From NCBI GenBank assembly GCA_964477085.1, contig CAYZDF010000080.1, forward strand, positions 1 through 10,590: a DNA stretch of 10,590 nt, in the 5' to 3' direction. The notes beneath the pieces are model-generated. The model ran no database searches, was not told the DNA's origin, and worked only from the letters and a program-made list of their open reading frames with translations. Positions 1 to 7,332 of the stretch are shown here, in pieces. Each line of letters begins with the position of its first letter. Positions within the stretch are counted from its first letter, which is position 1. The translations under genes were made by a program, and so were the position numbers. This stretch comes from Dichloromethanomonas sp964477085 (GTDB taxonomy: Bacteria > Bacillota > Desulfitobacteriia > Desulfitobacteriales > Syntrophobotulaceae).

Positions 1-3000
1 TAAGCGATATGGGCAGTACGGATATTAATGATACTTCCGTGGTCTATACCCAAAAAGGTCCTGATGGACTGTGGTCCGCGCAGCAAAAAATTGATCCCGC
101 GGAAACGACAGCCGCCTCCAATCTGAGTTACGACGGCAGCGGCAGTTTTGCGCTGGCCGCCTGGGAAAGCGTCAATGTTGATGCCGCAGATGATATCAGC
201 CGGATGGCTGATAAGGCGGAAATCAAAGCCGCAGTCTATAACGGCAGTACCTGGACAACGCGTGTGATCACCAATAACAGCCTGCCGGATATGGGCCCGA
301 CCGTAGCAGTCAACGGCCAAAGAGGAGCGCTCTTATGGCAGCGGACCACCCAAAGTTATGGTAATAGCGATCCTTTAGCGGGTGAAGCCCCAGCCGAACT
401 GTGGCTCAAGACCTATGCCGGTGGCAGCTGGTCCAATGAAATCAAATTGCCGATTCCCGCTGTTCAGGTCATCAAGAGCTATAAAGCAGCCATGATGAGC
501 GACGGAACCGTCATGGTGGTCTACAGCTATGAAAAACCCGGCAGTGCCGGCGGGGATATCACGGGCCGGGAAATTGGCCGTCTGATCATCTCTCCCGACG
601 GAACGACTTCCGGTATTGTGAGTTGCACCAGTGACAGCGCTTCCGATACCAATCCCCAGGTCATGGCTAAAAAACTGACGATTGGCGGGGTTGAACAAGA
701 ATACTTCTATGCAGCCTGGTTTAACCAGCAAGCCTCGCTGGACAGTCAAGGCAATACGGTGATGAAGAAAGACATTCTGGTCCGGACCTATAATAATAGC
801 AATGGGGAAGTCCAGCTCTTACCGGCCTCGCTGAATGCCAACCGGGTGAGCGATGATCCCGAATTAACGGAGAACTTCAGCTTCATTCGCAGTGAATCCT
901 TAAGTCCCCAAGACTTCGGTATCTCCTGGCTCTTACCCTACAGCGTGAGCGAAAATACGGAAGGGGAGGCCGCTTCGGAATATGGGGTCTACGCCAAACT
1001 ATTCGCCAGCAACAACGATAGGCTGATGCTGACCGCACCAATCAAAGCGGCCCTGGTCAACCCCCAGGATGCCATCAGCGCATTCAGTACGGTGGTCACC
1101 CGCAGCGGTGATGCGGAGACCTTGAATGTCGTTTATGCCAAAGCGCATTACAGCACGGATGAAGCGGCGGCAGAGCCGGAAGAAATCTTTACTCCGGGAC
1201 AGACTGATCTTTACTGGGCCGCCACTGTGATCAAAAATACGATCAGTGTGGATGAGGTTAACTTTGACCGGCAAGGCGTCTTTGCCAATGTGCCGACCAA
1301 TATTTCCTTTGCCATCACCAACAAAGGCATCAAAGAGATTCAAAGTATCCAGCTCAGCACTGGTACCCAGAACTTTACCGTACCGGTTCAGATCCTGCCG
1401 AATTCCAGCCAGCCGGTCAGTGTTCTTTACCTGAACGGTGCCACGATCGAAAGTCCTGTATTCAGCATTACGCCAATCTATACGGACGGCAGTGAAGGAG
1501 AAACGGCCACCGCCACAGCCAACTTGGGTGTATGCGATCTGGAGATCGTCGATATTGCTCAAAGCAATGCCGGAGCCAACGGGGACTTCAGCTTCGATAT
1601 CACAGTACGCAATAACAGTCAGTATGCTATGGCAGCCAATAACATCACGCTGGACTTAGGAATCTATGAGGATACCGCCAGGACGGTGCAGGCCTCGGTG
1701 TTCGGCGAGCTTAGCGGTACGGATATCCAAAACATTTCGGATGCCAACCTGGACAGCGGCAATGTACGCTACCGGCTGAGCTATCATGTCAATCCGGAAG
1801 ATTATGACGAGAACGGGTTGAAACTCCTTTATATCCGACTGCAGGCCAAAGATGCCGGCGGCAGCATCCTGCAAGAGCTGTCCTACGAAACGAATGACGG
1901 CATCATCGAATTCACCGACCCCAACCTGCTTTATAAAGACCAGTTCAATCTGCAGTTAGCTGTGGCTAAAGACAAAGAAGGAAAAGGCGCAGCTGTGACC
2001 AGCATGATCGAAAACCTGCATACGACTGAGGCCGCCAATAGACTCCTCTTGCTAAGCACAGATGAGCAGAACAATCTGACCGAAACGCAAGTGCTCCTGT
2101 TTACCTTGAGCAGCGGTGAGAGCTCTGAGCTGCTGTCCACCTCCTTCGGTTATTTTGGTAAGCGGATCGATTACAAATTCCTGGCGCCGGAAGAACTAGG
2201 CTTGACCTTTAGCAAACAGGAAGCCACAACCAAGGCACCCGGTAAAATTACGGTCACCGGTTTCGGTGGCAGCGGGGCTTACGAGTATTCCCGCGATAAC
2301 GGGCAGACCTGGCAGGACAGCAATATCTTTGATGGTCTGGCGGAAGGAACCTATACGGTAGCTGCCCGGGATAAGGGCAATCCAAGCCTCGTCTCCGCAG
2401 GCGAAAAGATTGTGCTCTATCTGGAGACTGCCACGGACGGGGAAATCACTCCCGATACTGCAGACTTTGACCTTAACATTGACAACCAGGCCGATATCCA
2501 GGTCACGGTGACACTCAACGGCAAGACCCTGGACGCCATTATCAATAGCACGGGCGGCGGCAATACCCCTCTGACCAGCGTAGACTACACCATGAATGAG
2601 GGTGTCTTAACTATCAAGAAAGAATACCTGGCTGCCCTGCCGCTAGGCACGACAACCTTGACCTTTGACTTCAGTGCCGGAACGGATTCGGTGATGACCA
2701 TTACCATCACCGACAGTACGTCTGTTATCGACAGGTTTACGCTGACCGTTAACAACGGAGAAGGCTCAGGGACGTTTAAGGGCGGAGATATGGCCACAGT
2801 CACAGCGACCGTACCGGCAGGGAAAACCTTCGGTGGTTGGAAAGATGAGAGTGGAAATATCCTGACCTACAATGAGACCTATTCCTTCATCGTCACCAGA
2901 AGCATGACCCTAACGGCTGAAATTGCTGATTCTCCGGTAACGGCGGTGCCAAAAACTACGCTGGATAACAATGTCATTTATCTTACAGACGATCCCACAT

Positions 3001-3305
3001 ATGTCACAATGAAAGTTCTCGGTACGTTTATTACCCCGGCCGGATACACGCTGGTCGATCAGGGCTTTATATCCCTCAAGAATCCGCCGGCTGACCCCGG
3101 GACGGACTTAACCCTGGCCACAGTCGGAATCACCAAAATGAGCACCCTGAACAAAACGAATGAGTTCGGCCAGGTATACCGCTCGATAAAAACGTACTAT
3201 GGCTACACCTTCTATGTGCGCGGTTATCTGACCTATAAAGATGCAGAAGGAAATACTCAGACCATCTACAGTGACGACGTAGTCAAAGCTGTAAAAAGCA
3301 AATAG
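1..3305 (+). CDS. Large multidomain secreted/surface protein, 5' end cut by the window
   Basis: The frame is open to the left edge, and the first ATG (position 9) has no ribosome site before it, so the true start lies upstream. At least 1098 residues are visible, numbered here from that ATG. Residues about 1-400 carry spaced GxWS-type strands (GLWSAQQKI, STWTTRVI, GSWSNEIKLP) and VVY/AAW strands, like a beta-propeller. Two CARDB-like beta-sandwich segments follow (about 412-503 and 505-630), then a further beta-rich segment. Next come an SprB-like repeat (about 747-804, GSGAYEYSRDNGQTW), an X2-like Ig domain (about 812-903), an InlB-B/Flg_new-type repeat (910-975, GGWKDESGN) and a Tyr-rich FN3-like end. 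No enzyme motif, LPXTG or SLH domain is seen. It is probably an extracellular adhesive or structural protein. Its last 189 residues recur in the hydrolase at 4257-6977. The domain calls are by eye, and the propeller is the least certain. Confidence 0.88.
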   Translation, partial: SDMGSTDINDTSVVYTQKGPDGLWSAQQKIDPAETTAASNLSYDGSGSFALAAWESVNVDAADDISRMADKAEIKAAVYNGSTWTTRVITNNSLPDMGPTVAVNGQRGALLWQRTTQSYGNSDPLAGEAPAELWLKTYAGGSWSNEIKLPIPAVQVIKSYKAAMMSDGTVMVVYSYEKPGSAGGDITGREIGRLIISPDGTTSGIVSCTSDSASDTNPQVMAKKLTIGGVEQEYFYAAWFNQQASLDSQGNTVMKKDILVRTYNNSNGEVQLLPASLNANRVSDDPELTENFSFIRSESLSPQDFGISWLLPYSVSENTEGEAASEYGVYAKLFASNNDRLMLTAPIKAALVNPQDAISAFSTVVTRSGDAETLNVVYAKAHYSTDEAAAEPEEIFTPGQTDLYWAATVIKNTISVDEVNFDRQGVFANVPTNISFAITNKGIKEIQSIQLSTGTQNFTVPVQILPNSSQPVSVLYLNGATIESPVFSITPIYTDGSEGETATATANLGVCDLEIVDIAQSNAGANGDFSFDITVRNNSQYAMAANNITLDLGIYEDTARTVQASVFGELSGTDIQNISDANLDSGNVRYRLSYHVNPEDYDENGLKLLYIRLQAKDAGGSILQELSYETNDGIIEFTDPNLLYKDQFNLQLAVAKDKEGKGAAVTSMIENLHTTEAANRLLLLSTDEQNNLTETQVLLFTLSSGESSELLSTSFGYFGKRIDYKFLAPEELGLTFSKQEATTKAPGKITVTGFGGSGAYEYSRDNGQTWQDSNIFDGLAEGTYTVAARDKGNPSLVSAGEKIVLYLETATDGEITPDTADFDLNIDNQADIQVTVTLNGKTLDAIINSTGGGNTPLTSVDYTMNEGVLTIKKEYLAALPLGTTTLTFDFSAGTDSVMTITITDSTSVIDRFTLTVNNGEGSGTFKGGDMATVTATVPAGKTFGGWKDESGNILTYNETYSFIVTRSMTLTAEIADSPVTAVPKTTLDNNVIYLTDDPTYVTMKVLGTFITPAGYTLVDQGFISLKNPPADPGTDLTLATVGITKMSTLNKTNEFGQVYRSIKTYYGYTFYVRGYLTYKDAEGNTQTIYSDDVVKAVKSK
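2748..3305 (+). repeat. Copy A of a 558-bp direct repeat encoding a shared C-terminal module
   Basis: This stretch aligns without gaps to 6420-6977, at a constant offset of 3672 bases, up to and including the stop codon. By hand I count about 40 mismatches (about 93% identity), most of them silent. The first 60 or so bases are identical and mismatches grow denser towards the 3' end. In protein terms the match begins at FTLTV, 189 residues before the end, with 11 substitutions. It covers an InlB-B-like repeat and a terminal domain rich in Tyr that ends KAVKSK. Confidence 0.95.
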
Positions 3306-3371
3306 AGGAATATGATTTTAAAATCAAGTATTTGAAATTAAGTATTTACGAAAGAAAGTAGGAGGCAATGT

Positions 3372-4229
3372 ATGATTAAAAACCGCTATCTATCAAAAAT
3401 AGGCATCTTGGTGATCATCAGTCTTGTTGTAATCAGCTCATTTTCACCGCTGAAAAAGGCTGAAGCAGTGTCGGACTTTGGAGAACCGATTTTAGGCCAG
3501 ATTTCCTTATTGCCTTACAATTTTGTCCCGAGAGGATGGCTGAAGTGTACCGGTCAGTCCTTGAATATCGGCAGTAATCAAGCCCTTTACAGTTTACTGG
3601 GAAACAAATTTGGGGGTGACGGCAGAACGACATTTAACCTGCCTGACTTAAAAGACGCCAGTCCGGTTGCCGGTGCCAACTACTATATTGCGATTGAAGG
3701 GGTGTACCCGCAGCAAGATGGCGGAATGTACTCCGGTCGCTTGGGCGAAATAGGCCTTTTTCCCTATAATTTTACACCGGGAGGCTGGGCGCCCTGTGAC
3801 GGGAGCCTGATGGCAATCAATGTGAATCCTGCTTTGTTCAGTTTAATAGGAACCATGTTTGGCGGAAATGGCTCGATCAATTTTGCCCTGCCGAATTTGC
3901 AGCAGTGTGCACCCCTTGCCGGGCTTCGTTATTGCATTTCCGTTACCGGCATGTATCCCCAAAATTATGGAAATGCTGAAGATGACGGTTTACTCGGGTC
4001 GATCAGCTTATTTCCGAATAATACTATTGCTTCAAGAAATCCAAGCGGACTTTGCAATGGGCAGACAATGAATCTTATGCAGAATCAAGCGCTATTTAGT
4101 TTAGTGGGAACGAATTTTGGCGGGGATGGAAGAACAAATTTTGCGCTACCCGATCTGAGAGGTGCGGCGCCGGATCCTCATCTAAGATATTTCGTACAAC
4201 TCACTGGGATTTATCCCATGCGAAGCTAA
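3372..4229 (+). CDS. Exported protein of three tandem phage tail-collar (Mdp-type) repeats
   Basis: The protein has 285 residues. A GGAGG six bases upstream fixes the ATG at 3372. Residues 1-32 form a Sec signal peptide: basic MIKNRYLSK, a hydrophobic core at 10-24, and likely cleavage after AEA. The mature part is three copies of the tail-collar fold (PF07484 type) at about 39-115, 123-198 and 206-282. Each has G(Q/E/S)I.LFP at its start, a CNGQ/CDGS/CTGQ turn, the core ALFSLxGxxFGGxG and F.LPxL, and ends in TGxYP or EGVYP. Relatives are the microcystin-dependent proteins and phage tail tips, which usually carry one copy and no signal peptide. No other phage gene lies nearby, so an extracellular, perhaps trimer-forming surface role is inferred. 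It sits 66 bases after the large surface protein and is probably co-transcribed with it. Confidence 0.93.
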   Translation: MIKNRYLSKIGILVIISLVVISSFSPLKKAEAVSDFGEPILGQISLLPYNFVPRGWLKCTGQSLNIGSNQALYSLLGNKFGGDGRTTFNLPDLKDASPVAGANYYIAIEGVYPQQDGGMYSGRLGEIGLFPYNFTPGGWAPCDGSLMAINVNPALFSLIGTMFGGNGSINFALPNLQQCAPLAGLRYCISVTGMYPQNYGNAEDDGLLGSISLFPNNTIASRNPSGLCNGQTMNLMQNQALFSLVGTNFGGDGRTNFALPDLRGAAPDPHLRYFVQLTGIYPMRS

Positions 4230-4243
4230 TCCACATTTTAGAG

Positions 4244-4248
4244 AGGAG
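4244..4248 (+). promoter_or_regulatory. Ribosome binding site that decides the start of the hydrolase gene
   Basis: AGGAG ends only 2 bases before the first in-frame ATG (4251) but 8 bases before the second (4257). The spacing favours ATG 4257, which removes two residues (MF) from the longest reading. Confidence 0.7.
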
Positions 4249-4256
4249 AAATGTTT

Positions 4257-6977
4257 ATGAAAGATAGTACCGGTAGTGTTCACTGCATATGTTTGAACAG
4301 CTTTAAAGTCTTTGCCATAGCGGCATTTGCTATGCTGCTGATGATAGGAATAACGGTTTTTACACCTAAGGCGGCGTATGCCTCAACAAATATCGTACTC
4401 AATAAACCTTCAATTTCTTTACCGTCCAAGAGTGTCTTACCCTTTGTTTCAGGTCGGGCGGTAGACGGGATAACAAACCAAAACTACAGCCGATGGTACA
4501 GCGCGGAAGGAAGCGGGCAACGAGGGATTCAGGTTGATTTACAAGGGTTATATGCCGTCAATCATTGGAACGTCTATCATTTATCCCCGAGTGATGGATG
4601 GGATAACAGCAGCATAACCAAAGATTTTAATCTTCAGGGAAGCCTGGATGGCACGAATTGGTTTACGCTTGATTCGGTATCCGGCAATACCAGTGCGGTG
4701 ACCAGCAGGGATTGTGCCAGAAGACTCGTGCGTTATGTGAAAATAGTCATCACCCAAGGAAATCAATTAAACAATAACTGGACATCAATTCAGGAATTCC
4801 AAGTTATGGGGGATCCTGCTTCGCAAAATGCCAAACTAAGCAGTATTTCCATCAGTGATGGGACTTTGAACCCTGTATTTGAAGCAGGAACATATGCCTA
4901 CAATGCAAATGTGCCAAATAGCACGGACGGTATCACAGTAACACCTACTTTAAGCGACAGCAAAGCAACAATGACGATTAATAATGTACCTGTAAATAAC
5001 GGCCAGCCATTAGGAAATATTCCTTTATCTGTTGGAAACAATACAATATTCGTCAATGTCACAGCAGAAGATGGAACGACAAAAAATCTCTATACGGTAA
5101 CGGTTATAAGGGAACAGCGTGTAATCGAAACATTATCAGTCAGCAATCCGTCCCTTACCGGATTCACAGCAGCCTTAAGCCCGGCTTTACCTGGCTTGAC
5201 GGCAAGTGACTTTGTACTTGCAAACACCTCCGGGCAGAACGTCACCATCAGCTCCGCCGTGAGCACAGACAACGGGTCCACCTATCAGGTAAGTGCACCG
5301 CTAGCTCCGGGAACAAACTATACATTAACCGTTAAAGCCGGGTATGACTTTACCAGTCCGGTCAACATCGTCGACACCTGGGATCTGGCTCTGGGGGATT
5401 CCATCACCTACGGCATGAGCGCACAACCAGGCAAAGGCTATGCGGATCTCTATGCTGTAAATCTCAAGAGCGACAGCGCCAATGGCAATGTAGCCTATGT
5501 TAACTTAGCTGTACCGGGAGAAACCAGCACCACCTTCCTGGCCAAGCTGCAAACACCGGACTACGCCCAAAAACTGGCCGGGGCCAAAGAAATAACGCTC
5601 AGCATCGGCGGCAATAACCTGTTAGGACCGGTAATCCAAAGCGTATGCAGCGCCTTTGGGGTCGACAGCAATTCACCGGATAAAATGAACCTCCTGGCTG
5701 CTGCGATGGCCGCTGATCCGGCTAAGACTGCCAACATTCTCAATACTCTGGCCGCTGATCCGGCCTTAGCCGCCGCTCTGCAAAACGGGGCAGTCCAATT
5801 CGGAGCGGATTTCCCCGGCATCATCATGGGAATCAAGCAAGCCGCGCCGCAGGCCAACCTGTGCGTGCTATCCGTCTACAATCCTTTTAAACCACAGGAT
5901 CTTGTTTACGGGAGCATCCAACCCTTGGTCAAAATGATGAATCAGCTTATTCTCGACTCACAAACAGCTTTAGGCTATAAAGCTGTTGATCTGGACCTGC
6001 TGTTTGACCATACCGACGGAGCCGTGGACTTTGATTTAACCGCCTTGAAACTGGATCCCCACCCCACCACAATCGGACATGATGCCATCTATCGCGTAAT
6101 GATCGGAGAAATCACCAATACGGTGTGGACACCGCCGGTACTGACACCAGACGCAGCGAAAACAGTGGGAAGTGAGGTCATCATCACTTTCACGGATAAC
6201 GCTAACTGGCGTAAAAATATCCGGGACATTGTCATTGGGGGAAGTACCGTATTAAACCGCAGCCAATATACCGTAACCGGCGGCAAAATTACCATCAATG
6301 CAGGTGTTCTGACAACCCCGGGTAATCAGACGATCACGGTAGTAGCTGCAGGCTATGATGCTGCAACGGTAACCCAAAGCATAACATCAGGCATACCCCA
6401 ACCAACATTCACCTTAACAGTTAACAACGGAGAAGGCTCAGGGACGTTTAAGGGCGGAGATATGGCCACAGTCACAGCGACAGTACCGGCAGGGAAAACC
6501 TTCGGCGGTTGGAAAGATGAAGGCGGAAATATCCTGACCTACAGTGAGACCTATTCCTTCATCGTCACCAGAAGTATGACCCTAACGGCTGAAATTGTTG
6601 ATTCTCCGGTAACGGCGGTACCGAAAACAACGCTGGATAACAATGTCATCTATCTTACAGACGATCCCACATATGTCACAATGAAAGTTCTCGGTACGTT
6701 TATCACCCCGGCCGGATACACGGTGGTCGATCAGGGCTTTATATCCCTTAAGAATCCGCCGGTTGACCCGGGGACGGACTTAACCCTGGCCACAGTCGGA
6801 ATCACCAAACTCAGCACCTTAAATAAAACAAATGAGTCCGGGCAGGTGTACCGTTCAATCAAAACGTACTATGATTACACCTTCTATGTGCGCGGTTATC
6901 TGACCTATAAAGATGCAGCAGGCAATACCCAAACCATCTATAGTGAGTACGTGGTCAAAGCGGTAAAAAGCAAATAG
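4257..6977 (+). CDS. Secreted multidomain SGNH/GDSL-type esterase with carbohydrate-binding and adhesion domains
   Basis: The product has 906 residues from ATG 4257, preferred over 4251 by ribosome-site spacing. A signal peptide spans about 1-42, with probable cleavage after AYA. An F5/8 type C (discoidin-like) domain lies at about 43-186 and a cadherin-like beta-sandwich at about 190-286. An Ig-like segment fills about 287-375, followed by an SGNH hydrolase at about 376-620. Its block I is LGDSIT with nucleophile Ser382, block III is GGNN (451-454), and block V is DPHP with Asp600 and His602. A DUF1533/Shr-type domain follows at about 625-711, then the 189-residue module shared with the first gene (718-906). 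The likely role is hydrolysis of an ester, perhaps an acyl group on a surface or environmental polysaccharide; the substrate is unknown. Codons before about 5100 are more AT-rich than those after, suggesting domain shuffling. It starts 27 bases after the collar-repeat gene. Confidence 0.93.
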   Translation: MKDSTGSVHCICLNSFKVFAIAAFAMLLMIGITVFTPKAAYASTNIVLNKPSISLPSKSVLPFVSGRAVDGITNQNYSRWYSAEGSGQRGIQVDLQGLYAVNHWNVYHLSPSDGWDNSSITKDFNLQGSLDGTNWFTLDSVSGNTSAVTSRDCARRLVRYVKIVITQGNQLNNNWTSIQEFQVMGDPASQNAKLSSISISDGTLNPVFEAGTYAYNANVPNSTDGITVTPTLSDSKATMTINNVPVNNGQPLGNIPLSVGNNTIFVNVTAEDGTTKNLYTVTVIREQRVIETLSVSNPSLTGFTAALSPALPGLTASDFVLANTSGQNVTISSAVSTDNGSTYQVSAPLAPGTNYTLTVKAGYDFTSPVNIVDTWDLALGDSITYGMSAQPGKGYADLYAVNLKSDSANGNVAYVNLAVPGETSTTFLAKLQTPDYAQKLAGAKEITLSIGGNNLLGPVIQSVCSAFGVDSNSPDKMNLLAAAMAADPAKTANILNTLAADPALAAALQNGAVQFGADFPGIIMGIKQAAPQANLCVLSVYNPFKPQDLVYGSIQPLVKMMNQLILDSQTALGYKAVDLDLLFDHTDGAVDFDLTALKLDPHPTTIGHDAIYRVMIGEITNTVWTPPVLTPDAAKTVGSEVIITFTDNANWRKNIRDIVIGGSTVLNRSQYTVTGGKITINAGVLTTPGNQTITVVAAGYDAATVTQSITSGIPQPTFTLTVNNGEGSGTFKGGDMATVTATVPAGKTFGGWKDEGGNILTYSETYSFIVTRSMTLTAEIVDSPVTAVPKTTLDNNVIYLTDDPTYVTMKVLGTFITPAGYTVVDQGFISLKNPPVDPGTDLTLATVGITKLSTLNKTNESGQVYRSIKTYYDYTFYVRGYLTYKDAAGNTQTIYSEYVVKAVKSK
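6420..6977 (+). repeat. Copy B of the 558-bp direct repeat encoding the shared C-terminal module
   Basis: This is the partner of 2748-3305, with no indels and the same stop codon position. Compared with copy A, protein changes include S to G and N to S in the InlB-B-like part, and M to L, F to S, G to D and DD to EY in the terminal domain. Confidence 0.95.
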
Positions 6978-7047
6978 CGAGAATAAGATTCTAAATAATT
7001 CTTATTTAAGTTCCAAAAATTGGTCAATAGGAAGGGAGGTGTTCAAA

Positions 7048-7158
7048 TTGAAAAAAGAATATGAAGCGCCGGAAATCTACTTGCAAGAATTTGAATTGGA
7101 AAACACAGCTTTGTGTTATTTTGGTGTCCCCGAAGTTAGCGGCGGTGTAGAAGTATAA
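7048..7158 (+). CDS. Small peptide, candidate RiPP (lasso-like) precursor
   Basis: The gene encodes 36 residues from a TTG start. The ribosome site AGGGAGGTG ends 6 bases before it. The sequence begins MKKEYEAPEI and ends FGVPEVSGGVEV. Tyr5, Pro8, Ile10 and Thr20 sit exactly at the spacing of the lasso leader motif YxxPxLxxxGxxxxxT; only the Gly is replaced, by Glu14. If Thr20 is the usual -2 residue, the core would be LCYFGVPEVSGGVEV, with Leu1 and Glu8, a geometry that could make an 8-residue ring. Leu1 rings are known in citrulassins. The kinase downstream belongs to a fold used in lasso tailoring. Against this, no B (RRE/protease) or C (cyclase) gene is present, and the known lasso kinases act on a C-terminal Ser, which is absent here. 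Other peptide classes, or an unmodified kinase substrate, remain possible. The gene is real with fair certainty; its class is inferred. Confidence 0.72.
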   Translation: MKKEYEAPEIYLQEFELENTALCYFGVPEVSGGVEV

Positions 7159-7178
7159 GGTTTGGGTGAAATACGGAA

Positions 7179-7222
7179 GGAGGCAGGAAGCATGACGTAT
7201 GACGCATGTGCTTTCTGCCTCC
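7179..7222 (+). promoter_or_regulatory. Long hairpin between the peptide and kinase genes
   Basis: The arms GGAGGCAGGAAGCA (7179-7192) and TGCTTTCTGCCTCC (7209-7222) form a 14-bp stem with one G-U pair and a 16-base loop. No U-run follows, so it is not a standard terminator. The left arm holds most of a perfect Shine-Dalgarno (AAGGAGG, 7177-7183) for a small ORF starting at 7192, so the stem would hide that site. It could also limit read-through, or stabilise the peptide mRNA relative to the kinase mRNA. Confidence 0.6.
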
Positions 7223-7260
7223 TGAAAGTAGTTTGGGATGGTCCGCATGTCACATTTTGA
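7192..7260 (+). CDS. Possible 22-residue ORF (second small peptide or leader peptide)
   Basis: AAGGAGG lies 8 bases before an ATG that opens 22 codons and a TGA stop. The product begins MTYDACAFCLLK and contains a CxxC pair. The Shine-Dalgarno and start codon fall within the hairpin at 7179-7222, which would keep translation low unless the stem opens. It may be a leader peptide controlling the kinase gene, a second small product, or chance. It shows no similarity that I recognise. The strong site and spacing are the only support. Confidence 0.3.
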   Translation: MTYDACAFCLLKVVWDGPHVTF

Positions 7261-7271
7261 GTAGACCCCCA

Positions 7272-7286
7272 TGCCGCGATGCGGCA
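7272..7286 (+). promoter_or_regulatory. Small GC-rich hairpin in the kinase leader
   Basis: TGCCGC-GAT-GCGGCA is a perfect 6-bp stem with a 3-base loop. No U-run follows. It is one of three successive hairpins between the peptide and kinase genes. Confidence 0.4.
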
Positions 7287-7297
7287 CCAACAAAGAA

Positions 7298-7316
7298 TGA
7301 AAATATGCTATTTTCA
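7298..7316 (+). promoter_or_regulatory. Perfect 8-bp dyad directly before the kinase ribosome site
   Basis: TGAAAATA-TGC-TATTTTCA is a perfect inverted repeat that ends where the AGGGGAGA ribosome site of the kinase gene begins (7316-7323). It could be a protein-binding operator or an RNA stem next to the ribosome site; the sequence alone does not decide. Confidence 0.4.
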
Positions 7317-7332
7317 GGGGAGATAGGGTTAA

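Noticed and set aside
999..1562. Minus-strand ORF of 187 codons inside the large surface protein gene
   Set aside because: It is antisense to a coherent domain-rich protein, has no recognisable motif and no matching ribosome site. It is a shadow frame.
3314..3347. Palindrome GATTTTAAAATC and two AAGTATTT copies (3326 and 3340) before the collar gene
   Set aside because: These are short, AT-rich elements in an AT-rich gap with no promoter boxes at fitting distance. Chance is likely.
3372..4229. Prophage or tail-fibre cassette
   Set aside because: The collar repeats are phage-like, but the signal peptide is clear and no capsid, tail, integrase or holin gene is present.
5708..5764. 15-bp direct repeat GGCCGCTGATCCGGC at 5708 and 5750
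   Set aside because: It encodes a repeated AADPA helix turn inside the hydrolase and is best explained by protein repetition, not a mobile or regulatory element.
5561..5857. Minus-strand ORF of 98 codons in the hydrolase gene
   Set aside because: It is the complement of Ala-rich hydrolase codons (AADPA repeats), which produce open antisense frames by composition.
6982..7006. AATAAGA/TCTTATT dyad after the hydrolase gene as a terminator
   Set aside because: The 7-bp stem is entirely A/T-rich with an 11-base loop and no U-run, too weak to call.
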